Assembly (NCBI RefSeq): GCF_003946115.1
Contig: NZ_RHOH01000002.1
Location: forward strand, 434,001 to 498,000
Source of the DNA: Lacticaseibacillus daqingensis
GTDB lineage: Bacteria; Bacillota; Bacilli; Lactobacillales; Lactobacillaceae
Length of the DNA stretch: 64,000 nucleotides
Direction of reading: 5' to 3'
The translations under genes were made by a program, and so were the position numbers. The notes below the pieces were generated by a model. The model made no database searches. It was not told the origin of the DNA and saw only the letters and a list, made by a program, of their open reading frames with translations. The number at the start of each line of letters is the position of its first letter. The stretch's first letter is position 1. This document shows, in pieces, positions 26,331 to 35,467 of the stretch.

Positions 26331-27638
26331 CTACGCCGTCACCGTTGCGTGAAAGTTGGCTAAGTCGGCCAGCGCGCGGTCGGCCAGCGCCTGGTTGCGC
26401 TCGCGCTTGTCGCGAATGCGTGTGGCCAGCGCCGGCATGATGCCAAAGTTGGCGTTCATCGGCTGGAAGTGCTTGTCGCTGGTGTGGGTGATGTAGTGCG
26501 CCATCGACCCCAGTGCGGTGGTGTCCGGGAATGTCAGCAGGGGCTGACCCAGCGCGCGGCGCGCCGCGTTTTGCCCCGCGATCAGGCCGCTGCCAGCCGA
26601 TTCCACATACCCTTCCACCCCGGTCATCTGGCCGGCGAAGAACAGCCCCTCACGCAGCTTGCTTTCGTAGGTGTCGTGCAGGACTTTCGGCGAGTTCATG
26701 TACGTGTTGCGGTGCATCACGCCATAGCGCACGATCTCGGCGTTTTGCAGGCCGGGGATCATGCGGAACACGCGCTTTTGCTCGCCCCACTTGAGGTGAG
26801 TCTGGAAGCCCACAATATTGTACAGGCTGGCTGCCGCATTGTCCTGGCGTAGTTGCACCACCGCGTACGGGTCGCGCCCGGTTCGTGGGTCGGCCAGGCC
26901 AACCGGCTTCAGCGGGCCAAACAGCATCGTCCGTGGGCCGCGCTTGGCCATCACTTCGATCGGCATGCAGCCTTCGAAGACCTCAAGCTTTTCAAAGCCG
27001 TGCCCCTCTGCCACTTCGGCTTGCACTAGGGCTTCTTGGAAGGCGAAAAACTCATCTTTGGTCATCGGACAATTCAGGTACGCGGCCTCACCACGGTCGT
27101 AGCGCGACTTCTTGTACACGATGTCCATGTCGATCGAGTTGGCGTCAAGAATTGGGGCCGCCGCGTCGAAGAAGTGCAAGCCGTCGGCGCCGTTCAGCGC
27201 CACGATGCGTTCCGCCAAGGCGTCGGCGGTCAGCGGACCCGTCGCCACCACGGTGATGCCGGCCGGAAAATCGCGCAGTTCCTCGTTGATCACGTGGATG
27301 CGGGGATGGCTGCGCAACTTCTCGGTCACGAGCTGGGCAAACGGCTCACGGTCAACCGCCAGCGCGCCGCCCGCAGGCACCGCGGTCGCGTCCGCGCTAC
27401 TCATGATGACCGAGTTCAGCCGGCGCATTTCTTCCTTGAGCAGCCCAACTGCATTAGTCACACTGTTGGCGCGCAACGAGTTCGTGCACACCAACTCCGC
27501 AAAATTGGCCGTATGGTGCGCCGGGGTGCTCGCCACCGGGCGCATTTCGTACAGATTCACATCAACACCAGCATTGGCAATTTGCCACGCCGCTTCGCTG
27601 CCGGCCAAGCCGGCACCAATCACGTTCACTGTTGGCAT
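26331..27638 (-). CDS. trmFO: Methylenetetrahydrofolate-tRNA-(uracil-5-)-methyltransferase
   Basis: FAD- and folate-dependent enzyme that makes m5U54 in the tRNA T-loop. The 435-residue protein starts with the FAD-binding [14 protein letters not shown] (8-21), then YEMRP and the family signatures [11 protein letters not shown] and [29 protein letters not shown] marks the C-terminal FAD domain. AAGGAGG precedes the ATG. It follows topA after a 180-base gap holding only a 9-bp hairpin (27717-27742). Confidence 0.96.
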   Translation of the reverse strand: MPTVNVIGAGLAGSEAAWQIANAGVDVNLYEMRPVASTPAHHTANFAELVCTNSLRANSVTNAVGLLKEEMRRLNSVIMSSADATAVPAGGALAVDREPFAQLVTEKLRSHPRIHVINEELRDFPAGITVVATGPLTADALAERIVALNGADGLHFFDAAAPILDANSIDMDIVYKKSRYDRGEAAYLNCPMTKDEFFAFQEALVQAEVAEGHGFEKLEVFEGCMPIEVMAKRGPRTMLFGPLKPVGLADPRTGRDPYAVVQLRQDNAAASLYNIVGFQTHLKWGEQKRVFRMIPGLQNAEIVRYGVMHRNTYMNSPKVLHDTYESKLREGLFFAGQMTGVEGYVESAGSGLIAGQNAARRALGQPLLTFPDTTALGSMAHYITHTSDKHFQPMNANFGIMPALATRIRDKRERNQALADRALADLANFHATVTA

Positions 27639-27818
27639 AGTGTCCTCCTTGTGGCCCCGAGAGGCCGAAGAATTGATTAAGGGATGAGGCGGCCGGGTCC
27701 ACCGGCTTGCCCTTCCGGTTCCAGCAGGCTAAGGCTGGAACCCAGTGGCAGGACTTGGGTTGCTTCTGAGTCGTGCTTAGCCCGTTGACCAACTAAGGCC
27801 GATTGCCCCAGCCGCCCC

Positions 27819-29900
27819 TTACTTTTGCACGACTTCTTTGTAGTCGTTGTTCGGGCAGACGACTTGGCGACCGCCACGGGACTTCTTTTCGATCAAGTAG
27901 TGGCCGCAAACGGGGCAATCGCGCCCGACTGGCTTGTCCCAAGAGACAAAATCGCAGGCGGGGTAACGGTCACAGCCGTAGAAGACGCGGTTGCGCTTAG
28001 ACTTGCGCTCAACGATCTGACCGAGGCCGCACTTCGGGCACAGGACGCCGATTTCCTTGACGATGGCCTTGGTGTTGCGGCAATCCGGGAAGCGGGAACA
28101 GGCGTAGAACTTACCGAAACGGCCCAGCTTGATGACCATCGGGGCGCCGCAGATATCACAGTCAAACCCGGCAGGCTCGTCTTTGATTTGCACCTTCTCG
28201 ATGCCTTCCTCGGCATGGGCCAGTTCCTTTTCGAACGGCTTGTAGAACTTGTCGATGACGGTGACCCACTCGGTGGCCCCGGTTTCGATGCTGTCGAGCT
28301 CGGCTTCGACGTTCGCAGTGAACTTGATGTTGACGATATCCGGGAAGAACTCATTGATCAAGTCGTTGACGATCTCGCCCAGCTCTGTGGGCTCGAAGCG
28401 CTTGGCGGTGATTTTGACGTAGTAGCGCTTCTTGATGGTTTCAATGGTTGGCGCGTAGGTACTCGGCCGGCCGACGCCGTTTTCTTCCAGCGCCTTAACG
28501 AGGTTCGCTTCGGAAAAACGGGCTGGCGGCTGGGTGAAGTGCTGCGCTGGGTCGGTTTTGACCAGCGTCACCTGGTCGCCGATATTAAGCTCTGGCAGCA
28601 GGTTATCCTTGGTGTCCGCATCCCGGCTGGAAACATACAGCTTCGTGAACCCTTCGAACTTGGTCTGACTCCCGTTGGCGCGGAAGGTGGCGGCGCCTTG
28701 GGTGATGGTGACCTGCACCGTGTCGATGACGGCCGGCGTCATTTCACTGGCGACAAAGCGGCTCCAGATCAGGCGGTACAGCTTCATCTGATCCTTGTCC
28801 AGGACACTCTCAAGGCTCTTCGGGGTCCGGTTCGTGCTGGTCGGACGGATCGCTTCATGGGCGTCTTGGGCGCCTTCTTGGAGCTTGCCCTGCCGGATCT
28901 TGACGGCGGCATATTCTTCGCCGTAGACCTCGTGGATGAAGTGGCTGGTTTCTTCCTTCGCCACGTTGGAAATCCGGGTGGAGTCGGTTCGCATGTATGT
29001 GATCAGCCCGGTGGTGCCGAGCTTGCCGCCGAGGTTGATCCCTTCGTACAGCTGTTGCGCCAGCATCATCGTTTTGCGTGCGGCAAACCCGAGCTTGCGG
29101 TTGGCTTCCTGTTGCAGCGAACTGGTCGTGAATGGCGGAGCGGGGAAGCGTTTGCGCTCCTTCTTGACCACGTTGGTGATGTCAAACGGCTTGGCCTTGT
29201 CGATTTCGCGCAGGACCTTTTGCACTTCGTCGTTGTTCGGCAGCGCATGCTTTTTGCCGTTCAGGCCGTAGAAGCTGGCCGCGAACTTCTTGCTCGTGCC
29301 CTTCTTGAACTCCGCGTCAAGGCTCCAGTACTCCTCAGGGGTGAATTGGCGAATTTCGTTTTCGCGGTCGATGATGAGCTTCAGGGCGACGGACTGCACG
29401 CGGCCGGCGCTCAGGCCCTTTTTGACCTTCTTCCACAGTAGCGGGCTGATGGAGTAACCCACCAGTCGGTCCAAAACGCGGCGGGCCTGCTGGGCATCGA
29501 CCAGGTTCATGTCGATGTTGCGCGGGGTCTTGAACGCGTTTTTCACGGCGTCCTTGGTGATTTCGTTGAACACCACGCGGTTCTTGCCGGTTGGATCGAG
29601 ATTCAGGATGTGGCTGACGTGCCACGCGATGGCTTCCCCTTCACGGTCCGGATCGGCCGCGAGAAAAATATGGTCGGCCTTCTTGGCGGCTTTCTTCAGG
29701 TCTTTGATCACATCCCCCTTGCCGCGGATGGAGATGTATTTCGGTTCGTAATTGTGTTCGACATCGACACCCATCTGACTCTTTGGCAAGTCCCGGATGT
29801 GCCCCAAAGACGCCACCACTTTGTAGTTGCGGCCGAGGTATTTTTCGATCGTCTTGGCTTTTGCTGGCGATTCCACAATGACCAAATTCTTGGCGGTCAT
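27819..29900 (-). CDS. topA: DNA topoisomerase I
   Basis: Relaxes negative supercoils. The 693-residue protein has the TOPRIM start [17 protein letters not shown], the metal motif DPDREGEA, and the active-site tyrosine in [12 protein letters not shown]. Three C-terminal zinc-ribbon-like repeats follow: CDICG...CSRFPDC and CPKCG...CDRYPAC, with the third degenerate (CPVCG...C). The ATG at 29900 has AAGGAGG. A strong promoter is at 29945-29974. Confidence 0.97.
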   Translation of the reverse strand: MTAKNLVIVESPAKAKTIEKYLGRNYKVVASLGHIRDLPKSQMGVDVEHNYEPKYISIRGKGDVIKDLKKAAKKADHIFLAADPDREGEAIAWHVSHILNLDPTGKNRVVFNEITKDAVKNAFKTPRNIDMNLVDAQQARRVLDRLVGYSISPLLWKKVKKGLSAGRVQSVALKLIIDRENEIRQFTPEEYWSLDAEFKKGTSKKFAASFYGLNGKKHALPNNDEVQKVLREIDKAKPFDITNVVKKERKRFPAPPFTTSSLQQEANRKLGFAARKTMMLAQQLYEGINLGGKLGTTGLITYMRTDSTRISNVAKEETSHFIHEVYGEEYAAVKIRQGKLQEGAQDAHEAIRPTSTNRTPKSLESVLDKDQMKLYRLIWSRFVASEMTPAVIDTVQVTITQGAATFRANGSQTKFEGFTKLYVSSRDADTKDNLLPELNIGDQVTLVKTDPAQHFTQPPARFSEANLVKALEENGVGRPSTYAPTIETIKKRYYVKITAKRFEPTELGEIVNDLINEFFPDIVNIKFTANVEAELDSIETGATEWVTVIDKFYKPFEKELAHAEEGIEKVQIKDEPAGFDCDICGAPMVIKLGRFGKFYACSRFPDCRNTKAIVKEIGVLCPKCGLGQIVERKSKRNRVFYGCDRYPACDFVSWDKPVGRDCPVCGHYLIEKKSRGGRQVVCPNNDYKEVVQK

Positions 29901-29944
29901 GTGCGCCCTCCTTTCACTGAGCAAGCTGCTCAAAAACAACAGCT

Positions 29945-29974
29945 ATCATATTCTATGGTTGAAACGTTTGTCAA
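29945..29974 (-). promoter_or_regulatory. topA promoter
   Basis: Minus-strand TTGACA (29969-29974), 18-base spacer, TATGAT (29945-29950). The surrounding 100 bases are AT-rich, unlike the genes, and it overlaps no coding sequence. Confidence 0.8.
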
Positions 29975-30038
29975 ATCGTTTCTTCTATATAATATGCCGG
30001 TTCAGTGATAAAAACGCAACTCTTCAAGAATATCTGCG

Positions 30039-30857
30039 CTATTTTGCACCAGTTTGGCCCCCCGCCTGAATCAGCTCATTCGTCCCCACGCCAAGCGGTT
30101 CACCGACCCGATTGGGCAGCGCAAACACCTCGCGACCGTTTTGCAGGGCGTAGTTGGCGGTGATCAGACTCCCACTTTTGTGCGCGGCCTCCGTGACCAA
30201 GATCCCGTGCACTAGCCCGGCGATGATGCGGTTGCGCGCCACGAAGCGAAACGGAGCCGGTAACACCCCGGGCGGATACTCCGACAGCACCAAGCCGCTT
30301 GCGGCGATGCGGGCCTGCAGGGCGCGGTTGTGCGCCGGGTACACCTGGTCGAGGCCGTTGGCGATCACCGCGATCGTCGGCCACCCGCGGCTCAACGCGT
30401 ACTCATGGGCAAACGTGTCCGCGCCCGCTGCCAGCCCGCTGACGATCACTGGTGCCGGCAGCCCGCGCCCCAGCTCGCTGAGCGCCTGACGGGTGTAGCG
30501 CGTCGCCTGCCGCGCCCCCACCACCCCCAGGCTGAGTCGATCGAGCAGGCTCACCGCGCCGCGCGTGAAAAGAACCAGCGGCGGCTGATTGCTTTCCCGT
30601 AGCCGCGCCGGGTACGCCGGGTCCAGTCGCGTCAGCAGCGGGACCTGCCGATACAGCGTCTGGGCCTGATGCCGCCACTGCTCATCCGCCCACGCCGCTT
30701 GCAGGCTGGCCCCACCCGCCCAGTCGGCTAACGCCTGCGCCGAATCATCGGCGTGCAGCCCACGTTCCGCGAGTGCCTGCCACAGCGCATCTTCTGTCGT
30801 CCAGGCCTTCGTGTGCATCAACAGGTGCCAGTGTACCATCAGCTCGCGAATCTTCAT
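30039..30857 (-). CDS. dprA: DNA-processing protein DprA, C-terminus frameshifted
   Basis: DprA/Smf loads RecA on incoming single-stranded DNA in natural transformation. The 272-residue protein keeps the Rossmann-like core: VGARQATRYTRQAL, VSGLAAGADTFAHEYAL, KSGSLITANYALQNGREVFALP. After ELIQAG the frame slips in a run of six G (plus-strand C, 30058-30063) and stops at 30039. One G fewer would continue AKLVQNSADILEELRFYH, the normal family end, with the stop at 30002. So the gene has a +1 frameshift costing about 18 residues, or there is a sequence error. Start ATG 30857. Confidence 0.88.
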   Translation of the reverse strand: MKIRELMVHWHLLMHTKAWTTEDALWQALAERGLHADDSAQALADWAGGASLQAAWADEQWRHQAQTLYRQVPLLTRLDPAYPARLRESNQPPLVLFTRGAVSLLDRLSLGVVGARQATRYTRQALSELGRGLPAPVIVSGLAAGADTFAHEYALSRGWPTIAVIANGLDQVYPAHNRALQARIAASGLVLSEYPPGVLPAPFRFVARNRIIAGLVHGILVTEAAHKSGSLITANYALQNGREVFALPNRVGEPLGVGTNELIQAGGQTGAK

Positions 30858-30957
30858 CTTGCGCCGCCCCCTTTGGCAAAAGATTACGCCAAAAAAGCGT
30901 CCACCCAACGAGGACGCTTGACGTTAAGACTACGTGCGGTTATTGCGGTGCGGGCGC

Positions 30958-31719
30958 TTAGTGCTGGCGGGCAGCGATGCGCACTGGCGCGAAGCTCAGC
31001 CGGTGAATCGGCGTGATACCGAGCTGGTCGAGCCCGGCCAGGTGCTTGGCAGTGCCGTACCCCATGTTATCGCAAAAATCGTAGCCGGGGTAAATTTGAT
31101 CGTACAGCGTCATCAGGCGGTCGCGCACCACCTTGGCCACAATGCTGGCCGCGGCGATCGAGATGCTGTTCGCATCGCCTTTGATCAGCTTACGCTGCGG
31201 TGTGGGCACCGGCACCGTCATCGCGTCAACCAGCAGGAAGTCCGGCTGCACGCGCAGGTGGCGCACCGCGTCCCCCATGGCCAGCTCGGTGGCGTGGTAG
31301 ATGTTCTCGCGGTCGATCATCGGCGCATCGGCCACGCCGAGGCTGACGGCCACCGCCTGGCTGATGATCTGCGGAAACAGGGCTTCGCGCACGTGCGCCG
31401 TCAGCTGTTTGGAGTCGTTGACGGGCAGGTCAAACGTGTGCGGGAGGATCACCGCCGCCGTCACCACTGGTCCCGCCAGCGGTCCGCGCCCAACCTCATC
31501 GATGCCGGCAATGTGTGGGTAGCGCGGCCAAAGCTCGCGCTCAAAGCGGGTGCGCGCCACCATTGCGAGCTGTTCGGCCCGCGCAGTGGCTTGGCGGTGG
31601 TCATACTGCGCTAATAGGCGCTGCACGCCTACCCGCGGATCCGCCGCCAACGTGGCCAGCAGTGCGGGGTCCACGCTTGGCGCCGTCAGCAGCGCCTTGA
31701 GCTCACTCAGCGTCGCCAT
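30958..31719 (-). CDS. rnhB: Ribonuclease HII
   Basis: Cleaves RNA in RNA-DNA hybrids and at single ribonucleotides in DNA. The 253-residue protein has the acidic active site in [17 protein letters not shown] (Asp, Glu), LLVDAMTVP and [17 protein letters not shown]. It has an N-terminal extension of about 85 residues that is common in firmicute RNase HII. ATG at 31719 with GAGGTG; it overlaps the rbgA end by 17 bases, so the two are co-translated. Confidence 0.95.
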   Translation of the reverse strand: MATLSELKALLTAPSVDPALLATLAADPRVGVQRLLAQYDHRQATARAEQLAMVARTRFERELWPRYPHIAGIDEVGRGPLAGPVVTAAVILPHTFDLPVNDSKQLTAHVREALFPQIISQAVAVSLGVADAPMIDRENIYHATELAMGDAVRHLRVQPDFLLVDAMTVPVPTPQRKLIKGDANSISIAAASIVAKVVRDRLMTLYDQIYPGYDFCDNMGYGTAKHLAGLDQLGITPIHRLSFAPVRIAARQH

Positions 31720-32554
31720 CTGGCACCTCAAGGGTGAATGGCCCCAGCTTCCCCTGCCGCGCATCAAAAATGATCCGTTCCGCGGCGCGGTTGTAGTTGT
31801 CCCCGAAGCCCATTTTGCCGGCCAAAACGACCATCAGCTCATGGGCCGGCAGGGTCACTTCGTCTGCGTTCAGGTGATACAGGAAGCGCAGCTTGTCGGG
31901 CGCCTCCTGCTGGAAGAACTGCAGGCCGTACAGCCCGACCGTGTCCTCCTGAAACACCGAGTCGGCGATCGCACCGGTCAGCGCGAGCTTCATCCCGATA
32001 GTTTCATCGTCAAATTTGGGCCAGAGGATCCCTGGCGTGTCCAACAGGGACAGCGTCTCGTCCGTCTTGAGCCACTGTTGGTTTTTCGTGACCCCGGGGC
32101 GGTTGCCGGTGACCGCCACGTTTTTCTTGATCAGCCGGTTGAGCACCGTCGACTTGCCGACGTTAGGGATCCCGATACACATCGCACGCAAGCTGGGGTT
32201 GCGAATGCCGCGCGCCTTTTGCTTGGCCAGCTTAGCCGCCATCAACTGCTTCGCGAGGGCCGGGATCTGGTTCAGGCGCTTGGCGTGCTGCGCGTCGATG
32301 GCGATCGCCTCATAGCCCAATGAGCGGTAGTAGTCGATCCACTGCGCCGTCTTGGCGGGGTCCGCTAGGTCTTTCTTGTTGAGCACCATGATGCGCGGCT
32401 TGGCGCCGACGATCTCGTTCATCATCGGGTTGCGGCTGGCTTCAGGCACCCGCGCGTCGACCACCTCTAAAACCAGATCGACCAGCTTTAATTTCTCTTG
32501 CACCTGGTTGCGGGCCTTGGCCATGTGGCCGGGAAACCATTGAATCGTACCCAT
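31703..32554 (-). CDS. rbgA: Ribosome biogenesis GTPase RbgA (YlqF)
   Basis: Circularly permuted GTPase needed for late 50S subunit assembly. In the 283-residue protein the G4 motif LNKKDLAD comes before G1 ([14 protein letters not shown]) and G3 (DTPGILWP), the permuted order. The N-terminal [11 protein letters not shown] is the family signature. GGAGGTC precedes the ATG. A structured leader lies upstream (32606-32711). rbgA-rnhB-dprA-topA is the usual lactobacillus order. Confidence 0.96.
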   Translation of the reverse strand: MGTIQWFPGHMAKARNQVQEKLKLVDLVLEVVDARVPEASRNPMMNEIVGAKPRIMVLNKKDLADPAKTAQWIDYYRSLGYEAIAIDAQHAKRLNQIPALAKQLMAAKLAKQKARGIRNPSLRAMCIGIPNVGKSTVLNRLIKKNVAVTGNRPGVTKNQQWLKTDETLSLLDTPGILWPKFDDETIGMKLALTGAIADSVFQEDTVGLYGLQFFQQEAPDKLRFLYHLNADEVTLPAHELMVVLAGKMGFGDNYNRAAERIIFDARQGKLGPFTLEVPDGDAE

Positions 32555-32605
32555 GTGGGTGACCTCCTACTCTCCCAAGGGCTCACGCCGGTGGGGCTTG
32601 TCTAA

Positions 32606-32711
32606 ACTGCGAAAATGGGACACGCATGGGGCAAAGCCTTGGCATCGTCCCCTGGCTGACCGTATCGCCCAAACGTGTCATCGCTGACGATCAGTCGCAG
32701 TCTTCATTTTA
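32606..32711 (-). ncRNA. Structured 5' leader of rbgA, unassigned
   Basis: The 325-base gap upstream of rbgA holds an extended -10 (minus TGC-TAAAAT, about 32706-32714). Nested complementary segments follow: 32606-32612 with 32695-32701 (7 bp), 32619-32624 with 32674-32679 (6 bp), GGGG/CCCC at 32628-32631 and 32649-32652, and a small hairpin at 32684-32694. Together they form a compact multi-branched fold. I do not recognise a known leader family, and in GC-rich DNA part of this could be chance. Confidence 0.4.
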
Positions 32712-32805
32712 GCATCTCTCCGTCTTTTTTTCTGCCCTATGTTCACGGATGACCGCGTATCCGTGTGATCGCCGGGTCAAACGGCGATAAAAAAGTCATT
32801 TATAG

Positions 32806-32834
32806 TTGACAGGGCTGCGTGAAAGCCTTATCTT
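32806..32834 (+). promoter_or_regulatory. Promoter of the XRE/DUF3278 operon
   Basis: TTGACA (32806-32811), 17-base spacer and TATCTT (32829-32834), 46 bases before the XRE start codon. Confidence 0.8.
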
Positions 32835-32879
32835 GTTGTTGTCAGATAAATGTGACACTTTGGCAACGAGGAGGCCTTC

Positions 32880-33083
32880 ATGAATCGCGTTCGAGACTTT
32901 AGACGCCAGAAAAAGTTGTCGCAGTTGGCCCTCGCGGAACAGATCGGGGTCGCGCGCCAAACCATCAACTTGATTGAAAACGATAAGTACAACCCGTCCC
33001 TTGACCTGTGTTTGAAGCTGGCCTGGGCACTGGATACGGACCTAAACACGCTATTTTGGAGGAAACCAAATGACACCAACTAA
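32880..33083 (+). CDS. Small XRE-family regulator
   Basis: A 67-residue protein consisting of little more than an XRE helix-turn-helix (QLALAEQIGVARQTINLIENDKYNP, written here as two halves: QLALAEQIGVA and RQTINLIENDKYNP). Such mini-regulators (YgzD-like) are commonly coupled to small membrane proteins in firmicutes. GAGGAGG precedes the ATG. The gene overlaps the next by 14 bases, so regulator and membrane protein are made together. Confidence 0.88.
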   Translation: MNRVRDFRRQKKLSQLALAEQIGVARQTINLIENDKYNPSLDLCLKLAWALDTDLNTLFWRKPNDTN

Positions 33084-33636
33084 AAACCGCGGCATACGAC
33101 TCTTTTACAGCTTGACTGGCGTGATCGATGAGCGCATCACGCAAATTGTGGGTGACCTGTCGCTGACGGCGCTGTTTGCGGGATACGGGTACCTGATCGT
33201 CAGTTCGCTCGCTGCCCTCTTGATGCTGTACTTTCGAGTTGCACCTGAGCGGGTGCTCACCCTGATGCTGATTGCGACGCTACTGGCGATCCAGCTCTTA
33301 TATGGCTGGATCGAGTCCCGGGCCGGCAAAGCCAATATTTGGGCACTTGAGATGACGCGCAGTCAGGTTGCAGCATACCGCGCAGTTCGTCTGCACCGGC
33401 TATGGCGCGCCGGGTTGCTGTTCACTTTCTTTTTTTCGGTGACGCTCGTGCTGATACTGGCGTTGGTAGACAATGTGTGGCATGCGGTGCCACTTGTTCG
33501 AGGGTTGCAACACTGGCAGCGGTGGACGCTGGGCATCATGGGTGGGCTCTTATGGACTGGCTTGATGACGCTTGGCGTTCGTGCGGATATTCAGAACAAA
33601 ATTCAAACACTCCCTCGGGATGAGGATCTCGACTAG
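33070..33636 (+). CDS. DUF3278-like membrane protein 1
   Basis: A 188-residue protein with four membrane segments (about 32-52, 63-82, 112-132, 153-170) and a short polar N-terminus containing a LFYSLTGVIDER stretch. The FY..TGxxDER start, four helices and coupling to an XRE regulator match DUF3278 proteins of lactobacilli, whose role is unknown. Its ribosome site GGAGG lies at the end of the regulator gene. Confidence 0.7.
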   Translation: MTPTKNRGIRLFYSLTGVIDERITQIVGDLSLTALFAGYGYLIVSSLAALLMLYFRVAPERVLTLMLIATLLAIQLLYGWIESRAGKANIWALEMTRSQVAAYRAVRLHRLWRAGLLFTFFFSVTLVLILALVDNVWHAVPLVRGLQHWQRWTLGIMGGLLWTGLMTLGVRADIQNKIQTLPRDEDLD

Positions 33637-33685
33637 CCTTTCGCGTCATGCAACACAGCGGTGATATGAGATCAGGAGGATAAAA

Positions 33686-34252
33686 ATGGGACATACTGCA
33701 ACATGGCGAACCCGGCTCGCGCAATTTCTCTTTGCCTTTACGCCGGTGGTTGACGAACACGCCATGGCCACCTTTCGCCGCGGCGCCAACAACGTCATCG
33801 GGTGGCTATTTCTGTATTTGATCGGCAGCACTATTGGCATGCTTGGACTGTTCATCGGTGGGGTGGCACCCACGACAATTCTGCTTGGCGATGCCTTTGT
33901 CAACGTGCTCGTCATTGAATTCACACAGGTCTTCGCCACCTTACCCGGCAGTAAAGAAGGCTTGGGGATCAATGCCGACACGACAGCGCAAGAATTTCAT
34001 TTGCTCAGGCGGCAGTTGCTCCCACACATGATCGTCGGATGGGTGGAAATGACGTTCAGCCTGCACCTTTGGTACACGCTGATGACCCTGTTTGACGGCA
34101 ATCGGAATCTGGTTGGCACCCTTTTCTCTTGGTCGCAACTATCAAAGGTGCTCTTGTTTTCGGTACCGGCATCAGTCGTGCTGACCCTCTGGGAGTGGGG
34201 CTCGCTGCGCCTCATGCAGCTCCGAAACGCCCGACGTCGGTCGCAAGACTGA
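33686..34252 (+). CDS. DUF3278-like membrane protein 2
   Basis: A 188-residue paralogue of the preceding protein: LFAFTPVVDEHAMATFRRGANN at its N-terminus, then four membrane helices (about 35-55, 62-84, 115-135, 152-170). AGGAGG precedes the ATG at 33686. It follows 49 bases after the first copy in the same direction, and likely shares the promoter at 32806. Confidence 0.68.
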   Translation: MGHTATWRTRLAQFLFAFTPVVDEHAMATFRRGANNVIGWLFLYLIGSTIGMLGLFIGGVAPTTILLGDAFVNVLVIEFTQVFATLPGSKEGLGINADTTAQEFHLLRRQLLPHMIVGWVEMTFSLHLWYTLMTLFDGNRNLVGTLFSWSQLSKVLLFSVPASVVLTLWEWGSLRLMQLRNARRRSQD

Positions 34253-34291
34253 TCGCGCCTAATGTTGGATGAATTGAAAGGAATGACACGC

Positions 34292-34882
34292 ATGCGAAGC
34301 ATTAAACGCGGCCTTGGCAGCGGCGCCCCCGTCATTAAGAAAGCAGGTAATCGGATGAAGCAGCATTGGCAAGAAAAACTGATCCAGCATGTCCTCGGCA
34401 CGCAGGGCCCTTTGGATGAACAACGGCTCGCGGTGCTGGGCCGCGCCTCGATCAACGCGGTCATCGGCCTTCTCGCGTTTCAGGCCGTGGTCATGGTGGC
34501 AGGCTTGGCGTGGCCGATTCGCGATTTTCAGGACGCCTTTTTTACCCTGATCTTCGTCGAGCTCGCCGGCACACTTTGGATCGTTTACGCCACCGTGACA
34601 CGCATGATTCGGCGCAATGGCCTTGACCAAACGGAAGTCACACCACAGCATCTGACGACCGTCAAACGGCGCCTGCTACAGCGGACCATCCTGACCGCCC
34701 CTTTGGTCGTGTTCACGTACCACCTGATGGGCGTTTTGTTCGCGCTGAACGAAAAACCTTTCACCGTCGCGTTCTTGGACGGGCATCAATTCATCTCGAG
34801 CCTGATTTTCGGGGTGATCTTCTGTCCCTTGATGTACGGGATCCAAGTTCACCGTATTCGGGTCATCAAAGAGGACGATTAG
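34292..34882 (+). CDS. DUF3278-like membrane protein 3
   Basis: A 196-residue third paralogue with a basic N-terminus (KRGLGSGAPVIKKAGNRMK), then VLGTQGPLDEQRLAVLGRAS, equivalent to the TGVIDER region of the first copy, and four membrane helices (about 62-82, 88-106, 142-160, 172-190). I chose the ATG at 34292, nine bases after GAAAGGA; earlier in-frame ATGs (34262, 34283) are worse placed. Function unknown. Confidence 0.65.
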   Translation: MRSIKRGLGSGAPVIKKAGNRMKQHWQEKLIQHVLGTQGPLDEQRLAVLGRASINAVIGLLAFQAVVMVAGLAWPIRDFQDAFFTLIFVELAGTLWIVYATVTRMIRRNGLDQTEVTPQHLTTVKRRLLQRTILTAPLVVFTYHLMGVLFALNEKPFTVAFLDGHQFISSLIFGVIFCPLMYGIQVHRIRVIKEDD

Positions 34883-34933
34883 TGAACGGGCTGTAAGGTC
34901 GCATATTTGAGGCGAATTCAGACTAAAGTGGGA

Positions 34934-34962
34934 TTGAAAGCGGTTTTAAACGGATTTATACT
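34934..34962 (+). promoter_or_regulatory. Promoter of the 63-residue gene
   Basis: TTGAAA (34934-34939), 17-base spacer and TATACT (34957-34962), 68 bases before the ATG at 35031. Confidence 0.75.
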
Positions 34963-35030
34963 GAACCCATAGCTTCGCGCATCGTTTTGAGTGCGCAAAG
35001 CCAAAAATTGATCATGGGAGGGCAAAGATT

Positions 35031-35222
35031 ATGGCAGAAACAGATTTAATTATTACCCGAGGCACGCAAAGTGTGGCCGAACTCTTGCACACCGTTGAGG
35101 CCGCGATTGACAACAGTTCGTACAAGTTCCTTGGCGTTGCGTTTCGCCAGCGGTTTGCTTGGGCAGATTCGGACGAACGGAAACTGGCCTTGATCAAGGA
35201 GTACGTCACACTCGTTGACTGA
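35031..35222 (+). CDS. Small protein of unknown function
   Basis: A 63-residue soluble protein (MAETDLIITRGTQSVAELL...). It has a good promoter, a GGGAGGG site ten bases before the ATG and its own transcript unit, so it is probably real. Its size and helical character are like small stress or immunity proteins, but no family is recognised. The 245 bases after it hold no gene, only a terminator at 35406-35440. Confidence 0.55.
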   Translation: MAETDLIITRGTQSVAELLHTVEAAIDNSSYKFLGVAFRQRFAWADSDERKLALIKEYVTLVD

Positions 35223-35405
35223 CAAAGCGTCAGCAAGGCACTCGTGCTGCCCGAAGGCGCCACAATCATCGCCAGGAGGTCGCGGCTCGCCGCGATTTGA
35301 CGAACCGCCGCTTAACCACCGCGACCACGCCGCGCACCTTCTCACCTGTGAGTGAAGCGTGCTGACACGCGGCCGCATTCAATGCGAACGATTTGATTCA
35401 ATTCG

Positions 35406-35440
35406 AAGCACCCGCCCAGCAACTTGTTGGGCGGGTGCTT
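35406..35440. terminator. Terminator shared by convergent genes
   Basis: A 17-position stem (35406-35422 with 35424-35440, one wobble); the practical loop is CAACTTG. T's follow on the plus strand and A/T on the minus. It separates the small gene from the convergent PucR regulator. Confidence 0.88.
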
Positions 35441-35467
35441 TTGAGGTTGGGCCACAGTCAGTTCGGC

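Noticed and set aside
27825..29441. 538-residue plus-strand open frame opposite topA
   Set aside because: Antisense shadow created by third-position GC bias; topA itself is fully supported.
30039..30063. Programmed ribosomal frameshift to complete DprA
   Set aside because: There is no slippery heptamer with a following pseudoknot and no precedent for DprA; a simple indel is more likely.
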